Positions 53,596 to 63,901 of a DNA stretch of 64,000 nt are shown one piece after another. Position numbers and translations under genes: made by a program. The stretch comes from an uncultured beta proteobacterium. GTDB taxonomy: Bacteria > Pseudomonadota > Gammaproteobacteria > Burkholderiales > Burkholderiaceae. The first letter of the stretch is position 1. Every line of letters starts with the position of its first letter. The notes under the pieces are model-generated. The model was given only the letters and a program-made list of their open reading frames with translations. It was not told the origin of the DNA and searched no databases. Location: NCBI GenBank assembly GCA_903900805.1, contig CAIUOP010000055.1, positions 1 to 64,000 on the forward strand. The letters run 5' to 3'.

Positions 53596-55314
53596 ATGGT
53601 CAAACTAACCGCCGCTGCCACTAAATCCATTCCGCGCTTCATTATTTTTGCGCTGACATTGGTTTACGGTTTTGTGGGCCTCTTCTTTCGCGATCCTTGG
53701 AAAAATGAGGATGCCATTGGCTTTGGTGGCATGTGGACTTTATTTCGCGGTAATTCTGTCGATTGGATTGTTCCGCATATTGCTGGACGTGATGCTTCTT
53801 TAGGAGCACCGCTGCCCTATTGGATGGGCGCCGCTCTCATTGAATTATTTGGGTCCTGGATTGGTGCTGCTAATGCTGCACGCTTATATTCTGCAATTTG
53901 CTTTTTCTCTGCTGCTGTAGCAATTTGGTATGCCACCTACCTTCTAGGTCGTCGTCGCGAGGTGCAGCCTATGGCATTTGCTGTTGGTGGTCAACCTGAT
54001 TTGAAGAGCTACGGAATGACCCTAGCAGATGGTGCGCTACTCATCTTCTTAGCTTGCGTTGGTCTTGCTCAACGTGCCCATGAAACTACGCCTATGATGG
54101 CTCAACTGATGGGCATTAGCATCGTTCTCTATGGAACTGTACGGGGCTTAGATAAGCCATGGCAAGGTGGTTTGTGGACTGGTCTTGGTATAGCCATTGT
54201 TGCCCTGTCTAGCAATCTCACTTTAAGCCTAATCATCGTTAGCTCAACCATCATTGCTGTATTAGCAAGCAATGCCAAGTTACGTTTTCGCTGGACATTA
54301 ACGAGTACTGTTTTAGGTTTAATTGGTTTTGCTATTTGGCCGATGATTTGGTATTTAGCTGACCTTCCAGTGCATTTACGCCACGTCGCCGAAGAGGGCT
54401 GGCGCAACATTCCACAAATGCGCGCCACCCCTTCAATTGAATCACTTGGCTTTTTAAGTGTGAACTTCTGGGCTTATGCATGGCCTGTTTGGCCCCTTGC
54501 AATCATTTCATTAGCTCACTGGGGTCGCGTAAAAGAAGGTGGCGCTTGGCGCGCCCCCCATCTTTGCATTCCACTTAGCTTATTTATTGGTAGCTTAATT
54601 TATGTTTTATTCCGCCTGGAAGCAAACGAACATGATTTAATGATCTTAATTCCGAGCCTTGCGATTATTGCCGCATTTAGTCTGCCCGTTTTAAAACGCA
54701 GCATGATTAGCTTTATTGATTGGTTCGCAATGTTTAGCTTCACCATCATTGCTATAGCCATTTGGGTAATTTGGTTGGCAAAAATAACAGGTTATCCAGA
54801 ATCAACTGCTGCTAACATCACTCGCCTGCTGCCAGGATTTACATTTCAATTTAACTTCCTCGCTTTTTTTGTAGCAATAGTGATTACTGGTGCATGGCTT
54901 GCAGTTGTCCGTTGGAGAACTTCGCGTGCTCCTAAAGAAATCTGGCGCTGCCTCATCATCTCTGCGTCTGGCACAACCTTGATGTGGGTACTATTGATGA
55001 CACTATGGTTGCCCACCATTAACTATGCCAAAACCTATCGTCAAGTCGCTGCGCGTCTTTCACAGGTAGTGCCTTCTGGTGCTGGTTGCGTTAATACAAG
55101 CAATATCGGCGATGCCCAACTTGCCTCTTTTAGCTATTTTACTAAGCTCACTTTGCGTGATGACTCTAATTGCCCGTGGATGTTGACACATAATCAATCT
55201 GAAGCCAAAGCATACGCAAAGCTCAATAAGAAAAAACTACAATTACTTTGGGAAGACCGTCGTGCAGCTGACCGTGATGAACGCTTGCGTCTTTACGAAG
55301 TTATCCCGGAATAA
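53596..55314 (+). CDS. Polytopic membrane glycosyltransferase (GT39/ArnT-like)
   Basis: Early RDPWKNED acidic loop followed by many TM helices. Confidence 0.7.
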   Translation: MVKLTAAATKSIPRFIIFALTLVYGFVGLFFRDPWKNEDAIGFGGMWTLFRGNSVDWIVPHIAGRDASLGAPLPYWMGAALIELFGSWIGAANAARLYSAICFFSAAVAIWYATYLLGRRREVQPMAFAVGGQPDLKSYGMTLADGALLIFLACVGLAQRAHETTPMMAQLMGISIVLYGTVRGLDKPWQGGLWTGLGIAIVALSSNLTLSLIIVSSTIIAVLASNAKLRFRWTLTSTVLGLIGFAIWPMIWYLADLPVHLRHVAEEGWRNIPQMRATPSIESLGFLSVNFWAYAWPVWPLAIISLAHWGRVKEGGAWRAPHLCIPLSLFIGSLIYVLFRLEANEHDLMILIPSLAIIAAFSLPVLKRSMISFIDWFAMFSFTIIAIAIWVIWLAKITGYPESTAANITRLLPGFTFQFNFLAFFVAIVITGAWLAVVRWRTSRAPKEIWRCLIISASGTTLMWVLLMTLWLPTINYAKTYRQVAARLSQVVPSGAGCVNTSNIGDAQLASFSYFTKLTLRDDSNCPWMLTHNQSEAKAYAKLNKKKLQLLWEDRRAADRDERLRLYEVIPE

Positions 55315-55317
55315 ATA

Positions 55318-56709
55318 GTGCTGCACTTTAAACTATCGCGCCTGCGCGAAGATGTTCCTGCTTTGCTCAAACTTACTGGCCCCCTACTCATTGGTCAGTT
55401 AGCAGTAATTGCATTTGGTGTATTAGATACTGCTATGACAGCACGCTACTCTGCCGAAGACTTAGCTGCATTAGCAATGGCCTCTGCAATATTTATCAGT
55501 GTTTATGTTGGCCTCACTGGAGTAGTTTCTGCCCTTGCCCCAATTGCTGGGCAACTTTTTGGTGCTAAACGTTATTCTGAGATCGGTGAAGAAGTAAGGC
55601 AAGCTACTTGGCTTGCACTAGGCCTCACTATTCTTGGCTGCTTGATTTTGACTAATGCAGATCATGTGCTGGCTATCTCGCGCGTTAGCCCAGATATTGA
55701 AGGTAAAGCAAGGTTGTATCTGAATATTCTAGCCATTGGATTACCTGCCAGTATGGTGATGCGTGTCTTGATCGCCTTCCATAACGCCGTATCTCGCCCT
55801 GCCGTCATTACTGTCATTCAGCTTATTGGCTTAGGGCTAAAGCTACCCCTGAACTTACTCTTTATCTATGGTGGCTTTGGGATTGAAGGTATGGGCGGCC
55901 CTGGATGTGCAGTAGCTACCGTCATCATTAACTGGACCTGGATGCTCTTGACTCTAGGATTTGTTCTCTTTGATCGCTTCTATAAACCCTTTGAAATCTT
56001 TATCCGTTTTAGCATGCCCAATTGGCAGCGTATCTGGACGCTATTAAAGCTGGGGGCCCCGATTGGCTTTAGCTATTTGATTGAAGTGACTTCATTTACT
56101 TTCATGTCACTCTTTATTGCGCGCCTAGGCACCACTGCATTAGCCGGACATCAAATTGTTGCGAATCTAGGTACTGTGATTTATATGGTGCCACTCTCCC
56201 TCTCGATTGCAACTATGACTTTAGTGTCCCAGTCTATTGGTGCAAATAAGCCAGAACGTGCCGAGGAGATTGGTTGGTCATCTGTCTTTTTCACGACCGC
56301 TACCTGCATCACAATTGGTATTGCAGTATGGGTCTTCAGAATGCAGTTATTAGACTTATACGATCCACCAGCAGAGGTGAAAGCCTTTGCGATCCCTCTC
56401 TTTTTGTTTATTGCCTTCTACCAAGTCTTTGATGCCTTGCAAGTGACCGCCGCATTTATTCTACGGGCTTATCGCATTGCCTTTTGGCCCATGTTGATCT
56501 ACGCTGGATCATTGTGGGGAGTTGGCCTTGGTGGTGGATACCTCCTGGGCTTTAATGTCTTTGGCAATGTGCCCAACATCTTGCAAGGCGCTAATGGCTT
56601 TTGGGCTAGTAACAGCATCAGCCTTGGATTAGCCGCCTGTCTTTTGCTCTATCTCTTTAGAAAAACAGCGGAGCGCTATGAAAAAACGCATCCGCCACTT
56701 GTCCTATAA
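55318..56709 (+). CDS. MATE-family efflux transporter
   Basis: Twelve-TM type sequence with GPLLIGQLAVIAFGVLDTAMTARYS. Confidence 0.92.
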   Translation: MLHFKLSRLREDVPALLKLTGPLLIGQLAVIAFGVLDTAMTARYSAEDLAALAMASAIFISVYVGLTGVVSALAPIAGQLFGAKRYSEIGEEVRQATWLALGLTILGCLILTNADHVLAISRVSPDIEGKARLYLNILAIGLPASMVMRVLIAFHNAVSRPAVITVIQLIGLGLKLPLNLLFIYGGFGIEGMGGPGCAVATVIINWTWMLLTLGFVLFDRFYKPFEIFIRFSMPNWQRIWTLLKLGAPIGFSYLIEVTSFTFMSLFIARLGTTALAGHQIVANLGTVIYMVPLSLSIATMTLVSQSIGANKPERAEEIGWSSVFFTTATCITIGIAVWVFRMQLLDLYDPPAEVKAFAIPLFLFIAFYQVFDALQVTAAFILRAYRIAFWPMLIYAGSLWGVGLGGGYLLGFNVFGNVPNILQGANGFWASNSISLGLAACLLLYLFRKTAERYEKTHPPLVL

Positions 56710-56735
56710 AAGAGTTTTAGAAGTCTGCTAACTTC

Positions 56736-57773
56736 TTACTTATAAACTTTTAAAGTAGCAGCGTCATCATCGATACGGCGCTTAAGATTGCGCTCATAAC
56801 CAGCTGATCCTGGATTATTGGTAATGAAATTTTGTGCCGCCAAGTTCTTACGCACATCTTCTGCCAAATCTAAAGACGCTAACTTCATTAGCTTTGCCTT
56901 GCTAGCTTTAAAGTTATTATCTTTGCCATCAATACGTACCTCTTTGCCATCACCTGAGGCAATGAAGGAAGCAATAATTTGATTGGTCTGTGTGTCGACC
57001 ACATTAAAATCGACAGTCACTTCTAGTATCACCTGTTGCGAACTAGATCTAGTGCCTGGAATGTCATCTGTGTTATCCGTTACCGATACTTCCGTCAAAA
57101 CACCATAGAGAACATAGTTAGCATCAGGAAAATCACCTGCCTTAATGCGCTGGACAATATCAAAATACTCATCGCCTTGGTTTGGCATCGCTACTGTTGA
57201 CTTCGCTTGCACGACTTTGTAACCAGATTGGATGAGTAGTCCACGAATGGGATTAGCTAGGTAACGCAACTCACCGTATTCCATCTTGCTCTCATAGCCT
57301 GACTTCTTAGAGCTTTGTGTTTCTGAATCAGAGCTATTGCTAGATGCTTGAGGATCTACTGGAGTTACCACTGGGGCAGTTGACGCTGGATCCGCTAGGT
57401 TGGTGAATTTCACTGGGAATTGCGAAGAATTTGCTCCACCCGTTAAAGCTGACGCATCTGCCTTATCAGCGTCTACCGGAATTGTCTTTGGGGCAATAGT
57501 TGAAGTGATATTGTTATTTGTTTTATGACGGGTCTCTTCAATAAAGACTAAGTTCTTACCTTCTTTTTTGAAATAAATATCCGTTACTGCGATTGACTTA
57601 GCCTCTGCCTTAAGTCCATCGGCATTAATCACTGGGTTCTTCGGTGGGTCTGCTGGCACCTTGCCAACAATCGCTTGGTCGGGCACTACTGCAGGGGGTT
57701 TAGAAGCACAGCCAGCCAATAAGACTAGGCTTGCTACCGCACAAAGTAGAAACGTTTTTTTAAGCAATGGCAT
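56736..57773 (-). CDS. Lipoprotein of unknown function
   Basis: Lipobox LVLLAGC; ATG 57773 gives a proper signal peptide; end of lipoprotein cluster. Confidence 0.75.
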   Translation of the reverse strand: MPLLKKTFLLCAVASLVLLAGCASKPPAVVPDQAIVGKVPADPPKNPVINADGLKAEAKSIAVTDIYFKKEGKNLVFIEETRHKTNNNITSTIAPKTIPVDADKADASALTGGANSSQFPVKFTNLADPASTAPVVTPVDPQASSNSSDSETQSSKKSGYESKMEYGELRYLANPIRGLLIQSGYKVVQAKSTVAMPNQGDEYFDIVQRIKAGDFPDANYVLYGVLTEVSVTDNTDDIPGTRSSSQQVILEVTVDFNVVDTQTNQIIASFIASGDGKEVRIDGKDNNFKASKAKLMKLASLDLAEDVRKNLAAQNFITNNPGSAGYERNLKRRIDDDAATLKVYK

Positions 57774-57789
57774 TAATTGACATCCTTCA

Positions 57790-58386
57790 TTAGCGAGTTG
57801 CAGTCTTACGAATCTCTTTTTCATCAGCCCACTCAAGTAAGCCTGATTCGTTATTAATGAGATTTAAGTTAAAGACGTAGTAGACATCTTTTACATCCTT
57901 AGTATTTTTCACAATAGATGCGATAGATCCTTCGATACGATATTGTGCGCCTTGCATATTGCCAGTTTTAGCAATCGTGCTGTTTTTATAAAGGCCTGAT
58001 TGATTCTGGCGCTTCAACTCATCGGTTTGGTTTTGCATTTCAGTCACGCTAACTGCAAAGCGCACTTGGCCACTCTTCATCAATTGGGTGCGGATCTTAT
58101 CAGTGATCACGCGCGTATCAATATATTCAGAGGTCTTATTCTTCACGTCTGCCAAAGTGACAATTGGAGCATCCTTACTTCCTGAGATTGCTTTTGATTG
58201 AAGCAGTGATCTTGTCATGGCTTCGGCAATCATTTGCAGATCAGTTGAGCCGTAGTTAGCATTGACAGTCTCAACAGCCTTGGCGTCGCCATAGCGCACT
58301 TGCGGACCTGAGCAAGCTGCCAGCAAAACTGTAGACATTGCAAATATAGATAAGTGGATAGTTTTAGTGTGCATTTTCATGATCAT
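57790..58386 (-). CDS. lpoB: LpoB-like penicillin-binding protein activator lipoprotein
   Basis: Lipobox VLLAACSG; LpoB-like VTLADVKNKTSEYIDTRVITDKIRTQLMKSGQVRF. Confidence 0.82.
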   Translation of the reverse strand: MIMKMHTKTIHLSIFAMSTVLLAACSGPQVRYGDAKAVETVNANYGSTDLQMIAEAMTRSLLQSKAISGSKDAPIVTLADVKNKTSEYIDTRVITDKIRTQLMKSGQVRFAVSVTEMQNQTDELKRQNQSGLYKNSTIAKTGNMQGAQYRIEGSIASIVKNTKDVKDVYYVFNLNLINNESGLLEWADEKEIRKTATR

Positions 58387-58418
58387 TTTTCTATTAGCGA
58401 TTAGGTTTACTCTGGGGT

Positions 58419-58775
58419 TTACTTATATTGATTTAACTCAAAGCGGAAATCAGTAGCATCTGGTGTTGGCGCGATACCCATAATAACGGTCGACTGTCCC
58501 TTACCAATCGTCACTGGCTTCCAAGCCTCTTCATCGGTCACGGTCATACCATTCTTACCGATCCATTTAAAGCGATAAGCAACGAGGTTGGACTTACTAT
58601 CGTTCAAAATAGTAACTTGCGCTGTCAGCACGCCATTACGCATCAAACTACGCATATCGGTAATCTGGATGCTATCGGTATCACCCATACGTACCGTCAT
58701 ATCTTTCATAGAAGGCGTTGAGCTACAGGCGGCTAAAGTGATGGCTGCCAATAAGATCAATAGATATTTTTTCAT
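58419..58775 (-). CDS. YcfL-like (DUF1425) lipoprotein
   Basis: Lipobox TLAAC; RFKWIGKNGMTVTDEEAWKPVTI. Confidence 0.8.
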   Translation of the reverse strand: MKKYLLILLAAITLAACSSTPSMKDMTVRMGDTDSIQITDMRSLMRNGVLTAQVTILNDSKSNLVAYRFKWIGKNGMTVTDEEAWKPVTIGKGQSTVIMGIAPTPDATDFRFELNQYK

Positions 58776-58787
58776 TCTCGGTCTTTC

Positions 58788-60545
58788 CTAATTAAAAAGC
58801 TGCTGGAGGCTGTTGAGTAAATTGGGTGGCTCGTCAGGCTTCAACCCATCCATATTACTGCTTGCTGGGCTAGCTGCCGGGCTTATAGCTGGTGGCGTAA
58901 CTACGGGCGCAGTTTCTGGCGGTGTAGCCGCCTCTTCTGACTTTGTGCCCCCAAAACTAAATAACTTCTTAAATCCATCAAAGGTACTATCTTTTGGCTT
59001 CACCCCTTCCGAGGCTGACTTAGGTTCTATCGCCACAGGATTACTAATTGTTTGAGGTGCAAGCACTTGAGGCATCGGAGGAAGTGCCGCTGGATCATTT
59101 GATGTCAATACAGTTGCTCTATTTCTGAACATGCGGATATAGACCACGTTATAACCTCCAATCAGATTGACTGTTTGGTTTTGGCTTACTCCGGATGGTA
59201 AAGTAAATTGGAGAACACTAGGACCAATTGGAAGACCCATTCTGGCCATATACGTTTGTGCTGGCAAAGTAGACCAATGACGCACATCAGTTATGTTAAT
59301 AGCTTGTAGTCCATAACCAGTTAGCATGCCTGCAATAGCGCCAATAATGGCAGCATTATTATTTTGATTGTTATTTCTTCTAGCCGCCTGTTGTGCAGCT
59401 TGGTCCGCCGTATATTGGGCCACTAATGAAACTAGCGCCCTGCTGCTTGCTCTTAAGACATATCCTGGCATCTCATCCTTCAAATTCTTGCGTGCCATAG
59501 CATCAATATTGGTGACTAACTCTGGGTTGGCCATGCGATCACCAAGCTGCACAAAATTCGGGGTGAAGCGATCGCTCGATTTTTCAATTACTGGAAATGT
59601 GAGGGTGACCAGCTTGGGGCTACCGCTAACATTGAAAGATTGACTAATTCGATAGGGGCTAATTTTAGGCATATAACCCGTATCAATGATGATCAAGGTA
59701 TCTGCAAAATTTTTTTTACCTTGGTTAGCAATATTAGAGTCTAGCTTTGCAATACTGGTCTTAAAGAAATTGACTGATGGTCGTAATTCAATTGCTAATC
59801 GATACCCAGGGGCTGCTAAGCTGGCCTCCCCTTGAGATTCATGGATAAAACCAGATAAGTAGTAAGCCGCAGGATTTTGATAAGAGTTTTTCAGACTACG
59901 CGTTTCTTCATCATCCAATAAATTAATGGGGTAGCCATTAATATCTTCGATCCGACTAGTCGCACCTCTTGTTTTTTGATTATTTTGTTGCTCTAACTCT
60001 ACCTTGGAGACCGCAGCAACCTTACTCTGAATCAGTTCCTCGATGACTTTTTCTCGTTGCGCCATTTTCTTGGCCTCAACCATGGCATCGTTCCAGCGAC
60101 CTTGCGATAAATGATTTAATGCAATCGTCTGACTTAAGAGACTAACTTCATATGGTTTTGGATCGTAATTACTACTAAAGCCTTCGGACAAGACGTATGA
60201 ACTCATATCCGTAAAGGAGCGCTTAAGCTTATCGCTAGTCGAAATCTGCCATTGTTCAATCAATTGATCGGCTACCAATAAGTTTTTTGTGCTGTTGGGA
60301 ATTTGACTTGGACCCTGAAGTCGCTGCACTTCACCTAGTTCTAAGTAATACAGCGTATTTTTATCTTTAAATACGCTCTGAATAGTGGCAGCAGTACTTT
60401 GCATGTCACCATGTTTGAACTGATCTTTTGACTCATTCATTTTGATCTGTTGATTTTGAGTTGCGCACCCAGCCAATAAGCAAGCACTAAGCATGAGGAA
60501 GACTAAGCCGAATTTAGAAAAGTCTAATGCTAAAAATTTAAGCAA
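58788..60545 (-). CDS. COG3014-type lipoprotein
   Basis: Lipobox CLLAGC; upstream of ycfL/lpoB homologues. Confidence 0.75.
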   Translation of the reverse strand: MLKFLALDFSKFGLVFLMLSACLLAGCATQNQQIKMNESKDQFKHGDMQSTAATIQSVFKDKNTLYYLELGEVQRLQGPSQIPNSTKNLLVADQLIEQWQISTSDKLKRSFTDMSSYVLSEGFSSNYDPKPYEVSLLSQTIALNHLSQGRWNDAMVEAKKMAQREKVIEELIQSKVAAVSKVELEQQNNQKTRGATSRIEDINGYPINLLDDEETRSLKNSYQNPAAYYLSGFIHESQGEASLAAPGYRLAIELRPSVNFFKTSIAKLDSNIANQGKKNFADTLIIIDTGYMPKISPYRISQSFNVSGSPKLVTLTFPVIEKSSDRFTPNFVQLGDRMANPELVTNIDAMARKNLKDEMPGYVLRASSRALVSLVAQYTADQAAQQAARRNNNQNNNAAIIGAIAGMLTGYGLQAINITDVRHWSTLPAQTYMARMGLPIGPSVLQFTLPSGVSQNQTVNLIGGYNVVYIRMFRNRATVLTSNDPAALPPMPQVLAPQTISNPVAIEPKSASEGVKPKDSTFDGFKKLFSFGGTKSEEAATPPETAPVVTPPAISPAASPASSNMDGLKPDEPPNLLNSLQQLFN

Positions 60546-60661
60546 AATTAGCTGACTAAAAGGAGTGTGATTAATGGATTTTCAATCAAATATATTGGTT
60601 TTATAGCGTCTTAGCTATATAACGCTTTAGAACAAATCTAGGCTGACAAGAAAATCAGAAA

Positions 60662-61654
60662 TTATGGCTCTGCTTTAGCGCCAGACTGCTGAACCACTCT
60701 GCTCCACTTACGGGACTCTGCAGCAATCAGTTGAGAGAGTTCTTTAGGGCTTCCAGGTGCAGGTTCTAGGCCGCCAGCCAAGAGTCTGTTTTTGACCTCT
60801 GGGTTTTCTAGGGCCTGTCTAGTTAGCTGATTCAGACGTTTTTGAATAGCTGGCGGTAAATTTGCTGGCGCCATCAAAGAAAACCACGATACCGCTTCAA
60901 ATCCAGGCAAACCTTGCTCGGCAAGTGTCGGAATTGCAGGGGCAGCGTATGAACGTTTTAGGGTGGTAACGCCTAAAGCCTGCACCTCTCCCGACTTAAT
61001 TAAGGGTAATGATGAAGATAGATTATCAAAGAGCATTGAAATACGTCCGCTGACTAAGTCTGGCAACGATTGAGCGCGTCCCTTGTAAGGGATGTGCCGA
61101 ATATCAATACCTGCCATCTCTTTAAATAATTCACCAGACATATGTAGTGAAGTGCCAACGCCTGAAGAACCAAAAGTCAATTGGTTTGGTTTGGCTTTTG
61201 CAAGCTCAATCAATTCATGAACATTGGTGACGCCCAACTGTTTATTCACAATCAATACATTGGGAGTGCTAGCCAAGAAGCTAATGGGCGTGAAATCCTT
61301 CACCGGATCAAAAGACATCTTTTCATAAAGGGCACCATTAATCGAATGAATGCCCACGGTACCAATCAGTAATGTATAGCCATCTGGATCGCTCTTAGCA
61401 ACTAAATCTGCCCCGATGTTGCCACCGTAGCCTGGACGATTCTCAACAAGTACTGGCACACCAAGAGTTTGCTGCCAATTTTCGGCTAAGACTCGCGCGA
61501 GAATATCGGGCGCTCCCCCGGGGGTAAATGTCACGATGATCCGAATGGCCTGCTTAGGCCAAGCAGTCTTTACTTGCGAGTGCGCATTAGAAACGCCAAG
61601 CCAAATAAATGTAAGCACTAAGAGGCTCTTGATTAGCCTTGAAAATAGCATCAT
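60662..61654 (-). CDS. Bug/TctC family substrate-binding protein
   Basis: WPKQAIRIIVTFTPGGAPDILAR. Confidence 0.92.
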   Translation of the reverse strand: MMLFSRLIKSLLVLTFIWLGVSNAHSQVKTAWPKQAIRIIVTFTPGGAPDILARVLAENWQQTLGVPVLVENRPGYGGNIGADLVAKSDPDGYTLLIGTVGIHSINGALYEKMSFDPVKDFTPISFLASTPNVLIVNKQLGVTNVHELIELAKAKPNQLTFGSSGVGTSLHMSGELFKEMAGIDIRHIPYKGRAQSLPDLVSGRISMLFDNLSSSLPLIKSGEVQALGVTTLKRSYAAPAIPTLAEQGLPGFEAVSWFSLMAPANLPPAIQKRLNQLTRQALENPEVKNRLLAGGLEPAPGSPKELSQLIAAESRKWSRVVQQSGAKAEP

Positions 61655-61662
61655 TGCCTAAG

Positions 61663-62226
61663 TTAAAAACCGAATCGGTTACGTAACCAAATCCAGCCCT
61701 CGTACTTCACCGGATCATCAGCGCATGGACCGAGGCCACACTCTAGTAGGGTGGATATTAAATTACCCACTACTAGCAGGATAAAGATGATTACTAAAGC
61801 ATTAGCAAAGATAGAGCGCGAACGCACTTCACGATTTGGCAACATCAACAGAATAGCGAAGCCCAGCAATAAGCCTAAATAAGTAAGGAAGGCCCAAGTA
61901 TAAAAATGGAGCTCTAGGAAGGTTGCACCAAATCCCTTATCCCCAGGTAGGATATGAAGCAGCACTTGACGCAAAGAAACCATCATTCCCAATAAGCCGC
62001 CAATGATGCCCCAACCATAATGTGCTGCGTGAGCACCACAGCGAATATTCAGAACTAAGGCAAAGCCAATGATGACAAACGCAATACGCTGCATTAAGCA
62101 TAATGGACAAGGTAATTCACCAAAATACAGTTGATCAACAAAGGCGTATGCCAAGACACCAATAACTGCAAGTAATGCCAGTTGATTACCAAGCGCAGCT
62201 AGAGAAGGAACAGAAATCTTACTCAC
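61663..62226 (-). CDS. dsbB: Disulfide bond formation protein DsbB
   Basis: PCPLCLMQR motif, four TM; GTG start overlapping upstream stop. Confidence 0.88.
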   Translation of the reverse strand: MSKISVPSLAALGNQLALLAVIGVLAYAFVDQLYFGELPCPLCLMQRIAFVIIGFALVLNIRCGAHAAHYGWGIIGGLLGMMVSLRQVLLHILPGDKGFGATFLELHFYTWAFLTYLGLLLGFAILLMLPNREVRSRSIFANALVIIFILLVVGNLISTLLECGLGPCADDPVKYEGWIWLRNRFGF

Positions 62227-62381
62227 AGGCTGATATTGAGATGAGTACTTGCATGAGAGCGGAACCAGATGACTAAGATTCCAACGGTAATGGCTAATAC
62301 GATTAAGCCTGCAAGACGCTTTTCAAACCAGACCAAAACAAGTCCGATGAATGCTGTCAGAAAAGGCAGAAACATATACAT
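62223..62381 (-). CDS. Small membrane protein (52 aa, DUF5993-like)
   Basis: MYMFLPFLTAFIGLVLVWFEKRLAGLIVLAITVGILVIWFRSHASTHLNISL*, GTGA overlap with dsbB, not in ORF track. Confidence 0.75.
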   Translation of the reverse strand: MYMFLPFLTAFIGLVLVWFEKRLAGLIVLAITVGILVIWFRSHASTHLNISL

Positions 62382-62439
62382 AGGAGAATTCTAGCGCAGG
62401 ATGTCGCTAAGATACTAAATTAAGAGCTTATTTAGGGTG

Positions 62440-63132
62440 CTAGATAACTTTAGTCTTTAAATTAACCAAACCTTCAACGCTTCCCTCAAGTACGTCACCC
62501 TTCTTTATCGGACCTACACCCGCAGGCGTGCCTGAAAAAATTAAATCACCTGACTCTAAAGTAAATAAAGTAGAGAGATAAGCAATGGTATCGGGTACGT
62601 TCCAGATTAATTGGTTTAAGTCACCCTCTTGACGCACTTCACCATTGACTAAAAGCTTAACATTACCTTTTGTTGGGTGACCGCATTGAGTTGCTGGAGT
62701 AATTTCTCCGCAAGGAGCTGCTTGGTCAAATGCTTTTCCTGTATCCCAGGGGCGCCCCATCTTCTTAGCCTCGCCTTGTAAGTCACGCCTTGTCATATCC
62801 AAGCCAACGCCATAACCATAAACGTGGTCTAGGGCTTTATCAGCTGGGATATTTGCGCCACCTTTACCAATCGCAACAACCATTTCGATTTCGTGATGGA
62901 CATCTTTCGATAAATTGGGGTAAGTCATATCTTTTCCATCAGTCACGATAGAGTTAGCTGGCTTCATAAAAAAGAATGGTGGTTCACGATCTGGATCATG
63001 ACCCATTTCACGAGCGTGATCTGCATAGTTGCGGCCAACACAGTAAATACGATTCACTGCAAAACGGCGGCTGTCCCCAGTGACTGCTAGCGATATCACT
63101 GCTGGTGGATTAATTACAAATGCTGAACTCAT
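62440..63132 (-). CDS. Fumarylacetoacetate hydrolase family protein
   Basis: YCVGRNYADHAREMG, FFMKPANSI, FSGTPAGVGP. Confidence 0.93.
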   Translation of the reverse strand: MSSAFVINPPAVISLAVTGDSRRFAVNRIYCVGRNYADHAREMGHDPDREPPFFFMKPANSIVTDGKDMTYPNLSKDVHHEIEMVVAIGKGGANIPADKALDHVYGYGVGLDMTRRDLQGEAKKMGRPWDTGKAFDQAAPCGEITPATQCGHPTKGNVKLLVNGEVRQEGDLNQLIWNVPDTIAYLSTLFTLESGDLIFSGTPAGVGPIKKGDVLEGSVEGLVNLKTKVI

Positions 63133-63166
63133 AAAACCCTTTCTATGAAACTCTGTGGATTAGTAT

Positions 63167-63496
63167 TTATTTTCGATGTCTAGAAGTATGACGCAATTTC
63201 AGCAACAAGATACTGAGAGCCAAAGCAAAGGTCAAAGCATTCGCGAGTATGAGGGGCCACTTCTCAATGCTGAATCCATAAATCAACCAGAGCCCTACCC
63301 CAGCTGTAAATAGGGCATACATTCCTAGGGATACGCCTGACAAATCCTGAGTTCGCCAAGACTGTATCGCTTGGGGTAAAAAGGCAATCGTGGTCAAGAA
63401 TGCAGCGCAATAACCGATTACTTCAATCTGGTGGGGCTCAAGGTTCATAAAGCCATTGTAATAAGGAAAATCAATCATTCCTTGATCTAGTGCCAA
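63167..63496 (-). CDS. SemiSWEET-type sugar transporter
   Basis: Three-TM PQ-loop-like FLPQAIQSWRTQDLSGVSLGMY; start may be internal at 63448. Confidence 0.85.
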   Translation of the reverse strand: MALDQGMIDFPYYNGFMNLEPHQIEVIGYCAAFLTTIAFLPQAIQSWRTQDLSGVSLGMYALFTAGVGLWLIYGFSIEKWPLILANALTFALALSILLLKLRHTSRHRK

Positions 63497-63502
63497 ATTG
63501 AC

Positions 63503-63901
63503 TTACTTCTTCTTGCTTAACTCTACTTTACGAGCTTCCACTTCTTTGTTAATCGCTGCAATTGTTTGGGGATTGGGTGACTTCCATTTACCGCCAGAGT
63601 TATTGACTATATAAACCAATGCGTCCGCAAATCCCTCAATACTTAAATTAGGATTGCCACCCTTAGCAGGCATTGCACGAACACCAACATAACCATGTGC
63701 AGTGAGGGTAACTTGCCCCTCAGCAATGAGAGGTGCCCACTTTGCTTTATCGCCAAGCTTAGGGGCATTCAGAACACCAGCTCCATGGCAGCTCATACAG
63801 ACCTGTTTGTATGTAGCCTCACCAGATTGGGCAAACGCTGCGCCAGAAAGAAAGATAGCCAAGAAACTGGTTAGTAAAAATAAATTAGACTTGTGTTTCA
63901 T
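63503..63901 (-). CDS. Cytochrome c5-family c-type cytochrome
   Basis: Signal peptide, CMSCHGAG, AMPAKGG. Confidence 0.9.
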   Translation of the reverse strand: MKHKSNLFLLTSFLAIFLSGAAFAQSGEATYKQVCMSCHGAGVLNAPKLGDKAKWAPLIAEGQVTLTAHGYVGVRAMPAKGGNPNLSIEGFADALVYIVNNSGGKWKSPNPQTIAAINKEVEARKVELSKKK

